Assembly: GCA_963771435.1 (NCBI GenBank) | Contig: CAVYTF010000003.1 | Span: 1-64,000, forward strand | Direction: 5' to 3' | Origin: CAVYTF01 sp963771435 | GTDB lineage: Bacteria > Bacteroidota > Bacteroidia > Chitinophagales > Chitinophagaceae | DNA length: 64,000 nt | Shown here: one piece after another, positions 49,501-58,510 of the stretch | Layout: every line of letters starts with the position of its first letter | How positions within the stretch are numbered: the first letter of the stretch is position 1 | The notes under the pieces: generated by a model | Told to the model about the DNA's origin: nothing | Seen by the model: only the letters and a program-made list of their open reading frames with translations | Databases searched by the model: none | Position numbers and translations under genes: made by a program

Positions 49501-50239
49501 GGATGCAGCAGACAAAATAATACAGCCACCTGTTCATAAAGATAAAGATGGCAATACTGTACAACCTACCCAGGAAGAATTGTCTGCACGGAAAGCAAAA
49601 GAGCAGATAGTTTATACCGGCTTTATAGCACAGGATGTAGAACAAGCGGCTAAGGTCTTGAACTATGATTTCAGTGGTGTTGACCCTGCAAAGAACAGCA
49701 AAGACCTTTATGGTTTGCGTTATTCAGATTTTGTAGTGCCCCTCGTAAAAGCAGTGCAGGAACTATCTGCAACAAACACAAACAAACAACAGCAGATTGA
49801 CTCCCTGAAAAACGTAAATATACAGCAACAGGAAGTAAATACAAGCCTTCAGCAGCAACTAAACGATGTAAAAAACACCATCGCCCAAATGCAGTCAGCC
49901 ATGAGCCAGTGCTGCAACAGTTTTTCATCAAACATGCAATCAGCAGCCGGCAGCCAGCAAGTAATTAACATCTCTGACCAGCCTAAGCTTGACCAGAATG
50001 TGCCTAACCCGTTTAATGGCAGCTCTTATATCAGCTATTATATTCCGCAGGGTTTTCACAATGCAGCCCTGGTTATCACAGACATTTCAGGCCACACATT
50101 AAAAACATTCACCCTGAGCACCAGCGGCTATGGCAGGCAGACCATCAGTGGCAGCGAAATGGCAGCAGGAATGTATCAATATTCTCTACTCATTGACAGC
50201 AAACTCATTGACACAAAGAAAATGATCTTAGCAAAATGA
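46568..50239 (+). CDS. Giant fibre protein 1: YadA-head-like repeats, S74 chaperone, T9SS type A domain
   Basis: 1223 residues from 46568 (MKPRQTIVVSLLLMLVTFSA signal); in-frame ATGs further upstream would lie inside the promoter. Residues ~70-910 are several dozen ~14-residue repeats of the type NTAxGxxALYSNTTGxN, like YadA/trimeric-autotransporter heads. At ~945-1060 is a Peptidase_S74-type intramolecular chaperone starting at ISDGRVKTNI and containing VYTGFIAQDVE and YGLRYSDFVVPLVKAVQEL. A coiled coil (~1065-1110, QQQIDSLKNVNIQQQEVNTS) precedes a type A sorting domain (LDQNVPNPFNGSSYISYYIP to DTKKMILAK). S74 chaperones trimerise phage tail spikes and may self-cleave at the Ser of SDxR. This is likely a trimeric surface fibre, transcribed from its own dyad promoter. 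Confidence 0.88.
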   Translation: MKPRQTIVVSLLLMLVTFSAKAQNWLLAGNTGTVSTNYIGTTDAQPLRFGVKGGSAGIIDSTYSNTGIGVGALRVVLGSGGGTFNTSLGYFSLKANTTGNTNTANGVYTLYLNTTGSNNTAIGAYALRDNTTGGYNTANGEQSLYYNTSGTNNTAIGYGSLYSNTTGNYNAAIGSYALYLNTTGIDNAANGYGTLYANTTGSYNTANGMNALHANLTGASNDASGYQSLTSNTTGGNNTANGYESLYSNTTGYSNVAVGTSSLYSNTTVNNLVAIGDSALYNNTGLRNTAIGSKTLYSNTTGSNNTATGYQSLSSNTTGYWNTANGYEALYSNTTGDFNTGIGTESLYYNTSGTNNVANGAGALVNNTTGNNNTANGEQSLYYNTSGTNNTAIGQGAVEYNTSGNSNTGVGYNSLYFNRTGYSNVAVGVNALVTNTTGSNLVAIGDSALYYNTGPQNTALGSKALYSNTNGDYNTATGYQSLYLNTTGYNNTANGDFTLHNNTTGAGNAAYGNTALDFNTTGSNNTSIGYNTLFHNTTGYSNVAVGVNALLTNTTTSNLVAVGDSALYNNTASQNTAIGSKALYSNTTGAYNTATGYQSLYLNTTGNNNTANGYYALHNNTTGGYNTAYGITALYFNTTGSNNTALGTSTLYSNTTGTYNTANGGGALYSNTTGNNNVANGYNALLSDTSGSSNTANGYNALYSNTSGSNNVANGAGALVNNTTGNNNTADGYQTLLANTTGYNNEANGYQALLSNTTGSYNIASGYMSLYSNKTGNDNTASGDAALYSNITGFSNVAMGTHAAFKNTSSNIVAIGDSALYNNTGTLNTATGSKALYSTTTGANNTANGYQSLYSNNIGGYNTANGVYTLQQNTSGSNNTAIGWDALATNTTGNYNTAVGNGAAVNAGNLVYSGAFGTYATATASYQVRVGYSNTTSIGGYVGWSNISDGRVKTNIKTNVPGLAFINKLKPITYNLDLDAADKIIQPPVHKDKDGNTVQPTQEELSARKAKEQIVYTGFIAQDVEQAAKVLNYDFSGVDPAKNSKDLYGLRYSDFVVPLVKAVQELSATNTNKQQQIDSLKNVNIQQQEVNTSLQQQLNDVKNTIAQMQSAMSQCCNSFSSNMQSAAGSQQVINISDQPKLDQNVPNPFNGSSYISYYIPQGFHNAALVITDISGHTLKTFTLSTSGYGRQTISGSEMAAGMYQYSLLIDSKLIDTKKMILAK

Positions 50240-50281
50240 CCCGCCTAAAAGCTCACAGCTAATGGCTGAAAGCTACCATAC

Positions 50282-50327
50282 TACCACTATTGGTAATTGT
50301 CAGGGTGAATTATACAGGGTTATTTTG
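50282..50327 (+). promoter_or_regulatory. Fibre-gene operator/promoter, copy 2
   Basis: Dyad TACCACTATTGGTA (50282-50295), 24-base spacer, TTATTTTG (50320-50327), 55 bases to the ATG at 50383. It probably drives fibre genes 2 and 3, since gene 3 has no dyad of its own. Confidence 0.65.
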
Positions 50328-50382
50328 CTTTTGAAGAAACTAAATACAAAAAACTCGCTTAAAATCAATTAAATCAAAATTT

Positions 50383-52666
50383 ATGAACCTCAAACGATCA
50401 CTGTTGGCAGCTTCACTGCTTATCATTATTACCTTTTCTGCCAAAGCGCAGAACACATTCCCTTCATCTGGCAGCGCAGGCATCGGCACCGCGACGCCCA
50501 ATGCATCCGCATTGCTTGACATGGAATCAACAGCAAAGGGCCTATTGATCCCCCAGATGACCTTGGTACAGCGCAATGCCATAGCCACACCTGCAACCGG
50601 GCTGTTCGATCTACCAAACCAACACCACACCAGGCTTTTACTATTACAACGGCACCGCTTGGGGTCTTGTTTCACAATGGGTAAACAGTGGCAGTAATGT
50701 TACATTTAGTACAGGCGATGCTGTAATACATAATATTACAGTTGGGTTGGGAAAAGGGGCTGTTGGTTCTAATACCGCTGTTGGTAATGCGGCGCTTTCT
50801 GCTAATACAACAGGCTTTGCTAATACTGCAGGTGGCAATAGTGTCCTTACCTCTAATACCACTGGAAGTGATAATACCGCCTACGGGTATGGTTCGCTTT
50901 TTTACAATACTACAGGGAATCAAAACATAGCGGTCGGCTATCAGCCTCTTTATCACAATACTACGGGCGGCAACAATACTGCTACAGGCTTCCAGGCGCT
51001 TTATTCCAATATCGGGGCAAGCGGGAATACAGCCCATGGATATAAATCTCTTTTCTACGATTCAACAGGGAGTAATAATACTGCCGTTGGGTTTCAATCT
51101 CTTTATTTGGGCATAACAGCAAGCTATAATACCGCAAGCGGCTTTAATGCGCTTTATTCAGATAGTTCTGGCAATTATAATACTGCAACAGGATATAGCG
51201 CGCTTTATTCTAACTCAAAAGGGAACAACAATACTGCCATGGGTTACGGCGCATCGTATAAAAATACCATTGGCCATAGCAATGTGGCGTTAGGAACAGG
51301 CGCTTTATACACCAATCAACTGGGTTCTAACATCATAGCAATAGGCGACTCCGCTCTATATAATGATGCGGGAAGCAATATAAACAACTATGGATCTGCA
51401 AATACAGCAATTGGTAGCAAAGCGCTCTATAAAAACACAACAGGCTTTGCTAATACTGCAATTGGGTATAACTCTCTCTTCTCTAACACTATTGGGGAGC
51501 TTAACACGGCAAATGGGGAAGCTTCACTTTATAATAACCTTTCAGGAAGCTATAATATTGCAACTGGTCTTGCCGCTCTTTATAATAACACAAGCGGCAA
51601 TGCAAATATAGCTATCGGCAATCATGCGCTTTACTATAATACTACAGGAAGTACAAATACTGCAACTGGAGATAGCTCTCTTGAACAAAACAGTACAGGA
51701 AGCAATAACACTGCCTATGGGTTTTATTCCCTTACATTTTCTAATGGAAGCGACCTTACCGCTATTGGCGTATATTCTGATGAGGGTGGATCAGGAGATT
51801 ATACTAATAGTTCCGCCTTGGGTTATAATTCAACGATCACAGCCACTAACCAAATACGCCTTGGCAGCAGTACAGTAACGAGCATTGGTGGTTACGCCGG
51901 TTGGAGCAATGTATCAGATGGTAGGGTAAAAACAAACATCAAACAAAATGTACCCGGGCTCACCTTTATTAATAAGCTGCAACCAATCACTTACAACCTT
52001 AACCTAGATGCCGCAGACAAAATAATACAACCGCCTGTTCACAAGGACAAAGACGGTAAACTTATAGCCACTTCAGCTTTGGACATGTCTGCACGCACCG
52101 CCAAACAGCAGGTTATTTACACAGGCTTTATTGCACAGGATGTTGAAACCGCTGCAAAATCACTTAACTATGATTTCAGTGGCGTAGATGCTCCAAAAAA
52201 CAGCAAAGACCTTTATGGCCTCCGCTATGCCGAGTTTGCAGTACCATTAGTAAAAGCAGTTCAGGAACTATCAGCACAAAATGATTCTTTAAAACAAACC
52301 AACGTGTCTCTTCAGTCACAGATCAACGAACTGAAAACAATGATGCAGCAAGTACTGGCAGTCAAAAGTGATGTGACGATCCCTGTTCAGAACATATCGC
52401 TTACATCCGCTTCTTTACAGCAGAATACCCCCAATCCATACAACCAGTCAACAGCGATCCACTATTCAGTACCTGCCACCTTTACATCAGCACAGATACT
52501 AATTACAGACAATACAGGTAAAACATTAAAACAAATACCCGTTACAACTACCGGTGCGGGAACAGTAAACATAAACGCAGGCTCACTATCAGCAGGAATA
52601 TACAGCTACTCCTTAATAGTAGATGGCGCAGTCATAGATACAAAGAAAATGATACTCGCAAAATGA
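50383..52666 (+). CDS. Fibre protein 2: short tail-fibre-like N-domain, YadA-head repeats, S74 chaperone, T9SS type A domain (frameshift at ~50608)
   Basis: Joined, 760 residues. The signal (MNLKRSLLAASLLIIITFSA) is followed by a conserved ~90-residue N-domain shared with proteins 3 and 4 (NTFPSSGSAGIGTATPNASA, LLDMESTAKGLLIPQM, GFYYYN). Repeats span ~115-490. S74 begins at ~508 (VSDGRVKTNIKQNVPG), followed by a coiled coil and a type A sorting domain (LQQNTPNPYNQSTAIHYSVP to DTKKMILAK). The frame breaks in CTGTTCGATCTACC: removing one G gives TGLFIYQTNTTPGFYYYNG, matching the paralogues. Frames as given are 50383-50697 and 50747-52666. Gene 3 begins 51 bases later without a terminator between them. 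Confidence 0.87.
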
Positions 52667-52717
52667 TCATCTGAAAGCTCAAACAAACAAACATTTAATA
52701 CACTCAATTAAAAATTT

Positions 52718-54964
52718 ATGAAACTTAAACAATTGTTGATGGCAGCGCTCTTACCTGCCTTTTTCCTTTCTGCCAAAGCGCAGAATACATTCCCTTCAAC
52801 CGGCAGCGCAGGAATTGGCACAACAACGCCTAACGCATCCTCTCTGTTGGATATGGAATCAACCACAAAAGGGCTTCTTATTCCTCGTGTAACTTTCGCC
52901 CAGCGCAATTCCATTGCTACGCCTGCAACGGGGTTAATCGTCTATCAAACCAATAGCAACCCTGGTTTCTATTATTACAACGATTCAGCATGGGTACTCG
53001 TTTCTCAATGGCTAAGCAGCGGAACCAATGTCACTTACAGTGCAGGCGATGCCATAATACACAATATCACAGTTGGGCTGGGAAAAGGATATGTTGGTAC
53101 TAATACCGCTGTTGGCAATAGCGCCCTTGCTGCTAACACAACAGGTTCTGCAAATACAGCCACTGGCGCTGACGCTCTTTCTGCCAACACCACAGGAAGT
53201 GATAATACTGCCTACGGGTATAACCCCCTTTTCTACAACTCAACAGGAAACCAGAACATAGCTATCGGCTATCAGCCACTTTTTCACAATACCACGGGGG
53301 GTAATAACGCTGCAACAGGCTTTCAGGCGCTTTATTCAAATACTACAGCAAGTGGCAATACAGCTAATGGCTATAAATCTCTTTTTTACGATACAACAGG
53401 GGCTAATAATACAGCTATTGGGGCTCAAGCACTTTATTCCAATACTATCGGAAATACAAACACTGCCTTAGGCTTCAATACGTTGTATAAAAACACCACT
53501 GGCTACAGCAATGTAGCGTTGGGAACAGCAGCATTATATATAAATCAAACAAATTCAAATACGGTAGCTATAGGAGATTCTGCCTTGTATAATAATACCG
53601 CAAGTGGCAATACCGCTGTGGGAAGCAAAGTGCTTTACAAAAATACTATTGGAACACAAAATACGGTGAGTGGTTATCAGGCCCTTTATACAAATACTTC
53701 AGGTAGTAGTAACACGGTAAGCGGTTACAAAGCGCTTTATTTAAACACCACAGGTTCGCTTAATACGGTAAATGGTTACGAAGCTCTTTACGCAAACACC
53801 ATGGGCTCAGAAAACACTGCACTGGGATGGCAAGCGCTTAATTATAACACTGTCGGTAGTCATAATATAGGGATTGGTTATGACGCAATTGACGGCAACA
53901 GTAGTGGAAATTACAATGTTGGTATTGGGGATCAGTGCCTTTATTTTAGTGGTACGGGAAGTTATAATACTGCGGATGGTTGTGGCGCGCTCTTCAATAC
54001 AAACGCATCTTATAATACTGCTTTAGGCTATTATGCTGGCGCTAACTATGGCAACAGTGCTAACAATACATTTCTTGGCGCTCAGGCCGATGTAAATGGG
54101 AGCAACTATACTAATGCAACAGTAGTGGGGTATCTTGCAGCAGGCACCGCCAGCAACCAAATACGCATTGGCAACAGCAGCGTAACCAGCATCGGCGGCT
54201 ACGACGGATGGACCAACATATCAGACGGCAGGGTGAAAACAAACATCAAACAAAATGTGCCCGGTTTAGCTTTCATAGCCAAACTACAGCCCATCACTTA
54301 CAACCTCAACCTTGATGCTGCAGACAAAATAATGCAGACCACTGCTCATAAAGACAAAGACGGCAAAGTTATGCCACTTACCGCGCAGGAAACCTCTGCC
54401 CGTGCAGCTAAGCAGCAGGTTATTTACACAGGCTTTATAGCACAGGATGTTGAAGCCGCAGCCAGATCCCTCAACTACGATTTCAGCGGCGTAGATGCGG
54501 CTAAGAACAGTACTGATTTATATGGTTTAAGATACGCTGAATTTGTAGTGCCGCTGGTAAAAGCCGTACAGGAACTTAATGATTCATTGCAAAAAACAAA
54601 CGCTTCACTGCAGTCCCAGATAAATGAACTAAAAATAATGATGCAGCAGTTGCTCGCAGCAAAAGGTGATGTAGTAATTCCTTCTCAAAACATATCCCTT
54701 ACCTCTGCCTCACTACAACAAAATACCCCCAACCCATACAACCAGTCCACAACCATCCATTATTCAGTGCCTGCTACCTTTACCTCAGCACAAATAATAG
54801 TAACTGACAATACTGGCAAAACATTAAAACAAATACCCGTAACAACTACCGGTGCAGGAACTGTAAACATAAACGCAGGATCCCTGTCCGCAGGGATCTA
54901 CAACTACTCCTTAATAGTAGATGGTGCTGTTATAGATACAAAGAAAATGGTACTTGCAAAATAA
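52718..54964 (+). CDS. Fibre protein 3: N-domain, YadA-head repeats, S74 chaperone, T9SS type A domain
   Basis: 748 residues, no frame break. The signal is MKLKQLLMAALLPAFFLSAK. The N-domain is nearly identical to that of protein 2 (SAGIGTTTPNASSLLDMEST, TKGLLIPRVTFAQRN). Repeats span ~115-480, S74 starts at ~500 (ISDGRVKTNIKQNVPGLAFI), then a short coiled coil (NDSLQKTNASLQSQINELKI) and a C-terminal domain almost identical to that of protein 2. It lacks an upstream dyad, so it is probably co-transcribed with gene 2 and ends at the terminator at 54988. The close similarity to gene 2 points to a local duplication. Confidence 0.9.
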   Translation: MKLKQLLMAALLPAFFLSAKAQNTFPSTGSAGIGTTTPNASSLLDMESTTKGLLIPRVTFAQRNSIATPATGLIVYQTNSNPGFYYYNDSAWVLVSQWLSSGTNVTYSAGDAIIHNITVGLGKGYVGTNTAVGNSALAANTTGSANTATGADALSANTTGSDNTAYGYNPLFYNSTGNQNIAIGYQPLFHNTTGGNNAATGFQALYSNTTASGNTANGYKSLFYDTTGANNTAIGAQALYSNTIGNTNTALGFNTLYKNTTGYSNVALGTAALYINQTNSNTVAIGDSALYNNTASGNTAVGSKVLYKNTIGTQNTVSGYQALYTNTSGSSNTVSGYKALYLNTTGSLNTVNGYEALYANTMGSENTALGWQALNYNTVGSHNIGIGYDAIDGNSSGNYNVGIGDQCLYFSGTGSYNTADGCGALFNTNASYNTALGYYAGANYGNSANNTFLGAQADVNGSNYTNATVVGYLAAGTASNQIRIGNSSVTSIGGYDGWTNISDGRVKTNIKQNVPGLAFIAKLQPITYNLNLDAADKIMQTTAHKDKDGKVMPLTAQETSARAAKQQVIYTGFIAQDVEAAARSLNYDFSGVDAAKNSTDLYGLRYAEFVVPLVKAVQELNDSLQKTNASLQSQINELKIMMQQLLAAKGDVVIPSQNISLTSASLQQNTPNPYNQSTTIHYSVPATFTSAQIIVTDNTGKTLKQIPVTTTGAGTVNINAGSLSAGIYNYSLIVDGAVIDTKKMVLAK

Positions 54965-54987
54965 AATACAAATGCTCACCTATGTCA

Positions 54988-55017
54988 ATGCCCTGCAACC
55001 TTGCGGGGCATTTTTTA
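54988..55017 (+). terminator. Rho-independent terminator after fibre gene 3
   Basis: Stem ATGCCCTGCA / TTGCGGGGCAT (imperfect) with a short ACC loop, followed by six T residues. Confidence 0.8.
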
Positions 55018-55083
55018 TTACACCACCAACCACCAACTATTAACCGGCTAACGGCTAATAGCTGACTGCTGATAGCCCCATAC

Positions 55084-55129
55084 TACCACTATTGGTAATT
55101 GTGTGGGCAGTTTATTCAGTTTTATTTTG
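55084..55129 (+). promoter_or_regulatory. Fibre-gene operator/promoter, copy 3
   Basis: Dyad TACCACTATTGGTA (55084-55097), 24-base spacer, TTATTTTG (55122-55129), 58 bases to the ATG at 55188. Confidence 0.65.
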
Positions 55130-55187
55130 TTTTTTAACAAATAAATAAAACAGACTGTCATCTAACAAACCAGCTCAATCAAAAAGT

Positions 55188-58100
55188 ATGAAACTAAAAC
55201 GATCATTGCTTGCAGCATTAACCCTTGCCATAGTTACTTTTTCTGTCAAAGCACAGAATACGTTCCCTTCAACAGGCAGTGCAGGCATCGGCACCACCAC
55301 ACCCAATGCCTCAGCCCTGCTGGATATGGAATCAACAGCCAAAGGCCTTCTTCCTCCCCAAATGAACTTATCCCAGCGCAATGCTATTGCCACACCCGCA
55401 ACTGGGCTCCTGATTTATCAAACCAATAGCACACCTGGCTTTTATTATTACAGCGGCAGCGCCTGGGTATTGCTCAGCACAAAAAGCCCTGATCTAAGCC
55501 TCTCTAACCTCACAGCCCCCACAGCCGTAAACCTTAGCCTCCTGCCCGGCGTTAACAATACAATTAATCTTGGCAGCAGCGCCCTCGCCTGGGATAGTTT
55601 GTACCTAAGTAAGCTGCATTTTGCAGACGGTACGGTGCAGCAAACCGCTTATACCCCCTTCACAGCAGGCACAGGCATCAGCATCAGCGGCACAGCCATT
55701 ACCAACACCGCGCTTGATCAAACCGTAGTGTTAACCCCGGGTACAGGCATTGCTGTCGCCGGGGCCTATCCTGATTTTACTATTAGCTCCAACCTAACCG
55801 GTTCACAATGGACAACAAGTGGAAACAATATTACTTATAGCACAGGGGATGCCATTATAAACGGTGTAACAGTGGGACAGGGCGCTGGTACTGCAGGTAA
55901 CACAGCACTTGGTATTCAGGCCCTATATTCTAACACCACGGGAGGGTCGAATACTGGAATTGGGCACCTTGCGCTTAATTCCAACACCACAGGAACTGGT
56001 AATACAGCAACTGGCGATGGGGCCCTTACTTCCAACACCACAGGAACTGGTAATACAGCAACTGGCATCTTGGCACTTGGGAATAATACTACAGGAAATT
56101 ACAACACTGCAGATGGGTTACGGGCACTTCAGTTTAATGAAGGGAATAATAATACTGCAAATGGGTACCTTGCTCTTATTGATAATGAAGGGAATAGCAA
56201 TACTGCAAATGGGTATGAAGCTCTTTATTCCAATGGAATAGGAAATGATAATACTGCAGAGGGCAATAGTGCTCTTTATTCTAACATTGCAGGTTACAGC
56301 AATGTAGCGATAGGTACACACGCAGAATTCAACAATACCTCCTCCAATATTGTTGCCATAGGCGATTCGGCTCTTTATAATAATACAGTTGCAGGCAATA
56401 CAGCAATAGGCTCTAAAGCGCTTTATTCCAATACCACGGGAGAAAGTAACACAGCAAATGGCTACCAAGCCATTTATTCTAATACTACTGGATATAATAA
56501 CACTGCAATGGGAGTTCATACACTTCATTCTAATACCACAGGAGCCAGTAACACAGCACTGGGGTTTGCTACACTGGGGTTTAATACTACAGGAGTCAAT
56601 AACACGGCAATGGGGAGTAATACACTTCTGAATAATACAACAGGCCACTCTAACGTTGGCATAGGCATTAGTGCCTTATACAGCAATACAACCACCAGCA
56701 ACCTCGTTGCCATAGGCGATTCTGCTTTATATAATAATACAGGTGCTCAAAATGCAGCGACAGGCTCAAAAACACTTTATTCCAATACCACGGGAGCTGG
56801 CAATACAGCAAATGGTTACCAGGCACTGTATTCCAATACCATAGGAAATAATAATACAGCAAATGGGGCTTATTCTCTTCATTTCAACACATCAGGCAAT
56901 TCTAACATAGCAAACGGGTACAATACACTTTATTCTAATAAAACGGGATATTCTAATGTGGCAGTAGGAGTAAGTGCCTTATCAAGCAACACAGCAAGCA
57001 ATAACCTTGTAGCTATAGGCGATTCCGCTTTGTATCATAATACAGGAACTGCTAACACAGCAACAGGCTCCAAAACACTCTATTCCACCACCACAGGAAC
57101 TAATAACACAGCAAACGGTTACCAGGCCCTTTATGCCAACACAGGCAGCTACAGCACAGCAGATGGCGCAAACGCGCTTTATAACACAACAGCATCTTAC
57201 AATACAGCTGTCGGTTACAACGCGGGCTATACCTATAATAACAGTGCAAACAATACCTTCCTCGGTGCCAAAGCAGATGTAAATGCCGCTGGCCTCACGA
57301 ATGTTACCTCAGTAGGCTATTCAGCAACAGCCACCGCAAGCAACATGGTCATGCTCGGCAACACCTCTGTAACATCAGTAAAAGCCGCAGGCAGCTTTGT
57401 TATTTATTCTGATGGTCGTTATAAAAAAGATGTACAGCAAAACGTACCCGGCCTCGCCTTCATCAACCAGCTTCGCCCTGTCACCTATCATTACGACATT
57501 CACGGCATGAACGATAAGATGGGTGTACCCCAGCCAAAAACTGCAGACGAAGATGCCGCTGTCAGTACAAAAGAAAAAAAGCTTTACACAGGTTTTATAG
57601 CCCAGGATATAGAAACCGCAGCAAATAAAGTAGGCTACGATTTCAGCGGGATTTATCACCCGCAAAATGATAAGGATCTCTATGGTTTAAGTTATTCTGA
57701 ATTTGTAGTCCCATTGGTTAAGGCTGTACAGGAATTATCCACGCGTAATGATTCTTTGCAACAAAATAATACAAGCCTGCAAGCTGATAATACTTTGCTT
57801 CATCAGCAATTAAATGATATAAATGCAAAGATCAGCCAGATAGAATCTGCCATGAGCCAGTGCTGCAACAGCTTTTCATCAAACATGCAATCCACAACCG
57901 CCAACTACCAACCACCAACAACCAACATTCTTAATGCGCCCCGGCTTGACCAGAATGTCCCCAACCCTTTTAATGGCAGTTCCTACATCAGCTATTATAT
58001 CCCTGTCGGTTTTCACAACGCATCGCTGGTAATTACAGATATTTCTGGCAACATACTTAAAACATATCCTCTTGCCAACAGCGGCTACAGCAGGCAAACT

Positions 58101-58196
58101 ATCACCGGCAGCCAAATGGCAGCAGGCATGTACCAATATTCCCTGCTCATTGACGGCAAACTCATTGATACAAAGAAAATGATACTCGCAAAATAA
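55188..58196 (+). CDS. Fibre protein 4: N-domain with extra module, YadA-head repeats, divergent S74 chaperone, T9SS type A domain
   Basis: 1002 residues. The signal and N-domain are as in protein 2 (NTFPSTGSAGIGTTTPNASA). An extra ~110-residue module (~100-210) resembles tail-fibre shaft repeats (NLGSSALAWDSLYLSKLHFA, DGTVQQTAYTPFTAGTGISI). Repeats span ~225-720. The S74 domain begins at ~738 but is a different subtype (YSDGRYKKDVQQNVPGLAFI, RPVTYHYDIHGMNDKMG). The coiled coil runs ~865-900, with a short low-complexity insert NYQPPTTN encoded by CCAACTACCAACC-type DNA. It ends with a type A sorting domain and the same DTKKMILAK tail. Flanked by its own dyad promoter and a strong terminator. 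Confidence 0.9.
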   Translation: MKLKRSLLAALTLAIVTFSVKAQNTFPSTGSAGIGTTTPNASALLDMESTAKGLLPPQMNLSQRNAIATPATGLLIYQTNSTPGFYYYSGSAWVLLSTKSPDLSLSNLTAPTAVNLSLLPGVNNTINLGSSALAWDSLYLSKLHFADGTVQQTAYTPFTAGTGISISGTAITNTALDQTVVLTPGTGIAVAGAYPDFTISSNLTGSQWTTSGNNITYSTGDAIINGVTVGQGAGTAGNTALGIQALYSNTTGGSNTGIGHLALNSNTTGTGNTATGDGALTSNTTGTGNTATGILALGNNTTGNYNTADGLRALQFNEGNNNTANGYLALIDNEGNSNTANGYEALYSNGIGNDNTAEGNSALYSNIAGYSNVAIGTHAEFNNTSSNIVAIGDSALYNNTVAGNTAIGSKALYSNTTGESNTANGYQAIYSNTTGYNNTAMGVHTLHSNTTGASNTALGFATLGFNTTGVNNTAMGSNTLLNNTTGHSNVGIGISALYSNTTTSNLVAIGDSALYNNTGAQNAATGSKTLYSNTTGAGNTANGYQALYSNTIGNNNTANGAYSLHFNTSGNSNIANGYNTLYSNKTGYSNVAVGVSALSSNTASNNLVAIGDSALYHNTGTANTATGSKTLYSTTTGTNNTANGYQALYANTGSYSTADGANALYNTTASYNTAVGYNAGYTYNNSANNTFLGAKADVNAAGLTNVTSVGYSATATASNMVMLGNTSVTSVKAAGSFVIYSDGRYKKDVQQNVPGLAFINQLRPVTYHYDIHGMNDKMGVPQPKTADEDAAVSTKEKKLYTGFIAQDIETAANKVGYDFSGIYHPQNDKDLYGLSYSEFVVPLVKAVQELSTRNDSLQQNNTSLQADNTLLHQQLNDINAKISQIESAMSQCCNSFSSNMQSTTANYQPPTTNILNAPRLDQNVPNPFNGSSYISYYIPVGFHNASLVITDISGNILKTYPLANSGYSRQTITGSQMAAGMYQYSLLIDGKLIDTKKMILAK

Positions 58197-58220
58197 CAAA
58201 GCAAATCATCGAAACATTCC

Positions 58221-58248
58221 AATGCCCCGCGATCCGCGGGGCATTTTT
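58221..58248 (+). terminator. Rho-independent terminator after fibre gene 4
   Basis: Stem ATGCCCCGCG / CGCGGGGCAT, loop ATC, followed by T residues, 25 bases past the stop. Confidence 0.9.
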
Positions 58249-58252
58249 CATT

Positions 58253-58308
58253 ACAACCACCAATCAACCAACCACCAACCATCAACCACCAACTATCAAC
58301 CACCTCCC
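58253..58308. repeat. CCAACCA-type simple repeat
   Basis: Imperfect tandem ACCAACC/ATCAACC units between terminator and dyad. A similar run (55020-55040) precedes copy 3. Related short runs occur inside coding DNA of fibre gene 4 (~57900). Confidence 0.7.
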
Positions 58309-58314
58309 CCTTAC

Positions 58315-58360
58315 TACCACTATTGGTAATTGCCTACCTCATTTATTCCCTCTTATTTTG
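58315..58360 (+). promoter_or_regulatory. Fibre-gene operator/promoter, copy 4
   Basis: Dyad TACCACTATTGGTA (58315-58328), 24-base spacer, TTATTTTG (58353-58360). The leader to the ATG at 58511 is 150 bases, much longer than at the other copies. Confidence 0.65.
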
Positions 58361-58510
58361 TTACGTGACAAATAAAGCCGTATCTAAACAATTGTAAAGA
58401 TAGAAAATACTCATTATTTGTTTCCCTGCAAGCTTATTTATTCGACTAATGATAAACCATTAAAAAAGACGGCTAATTAAACTTAAAGAGCAGCCCATTA
58501 AACCAGCTTT

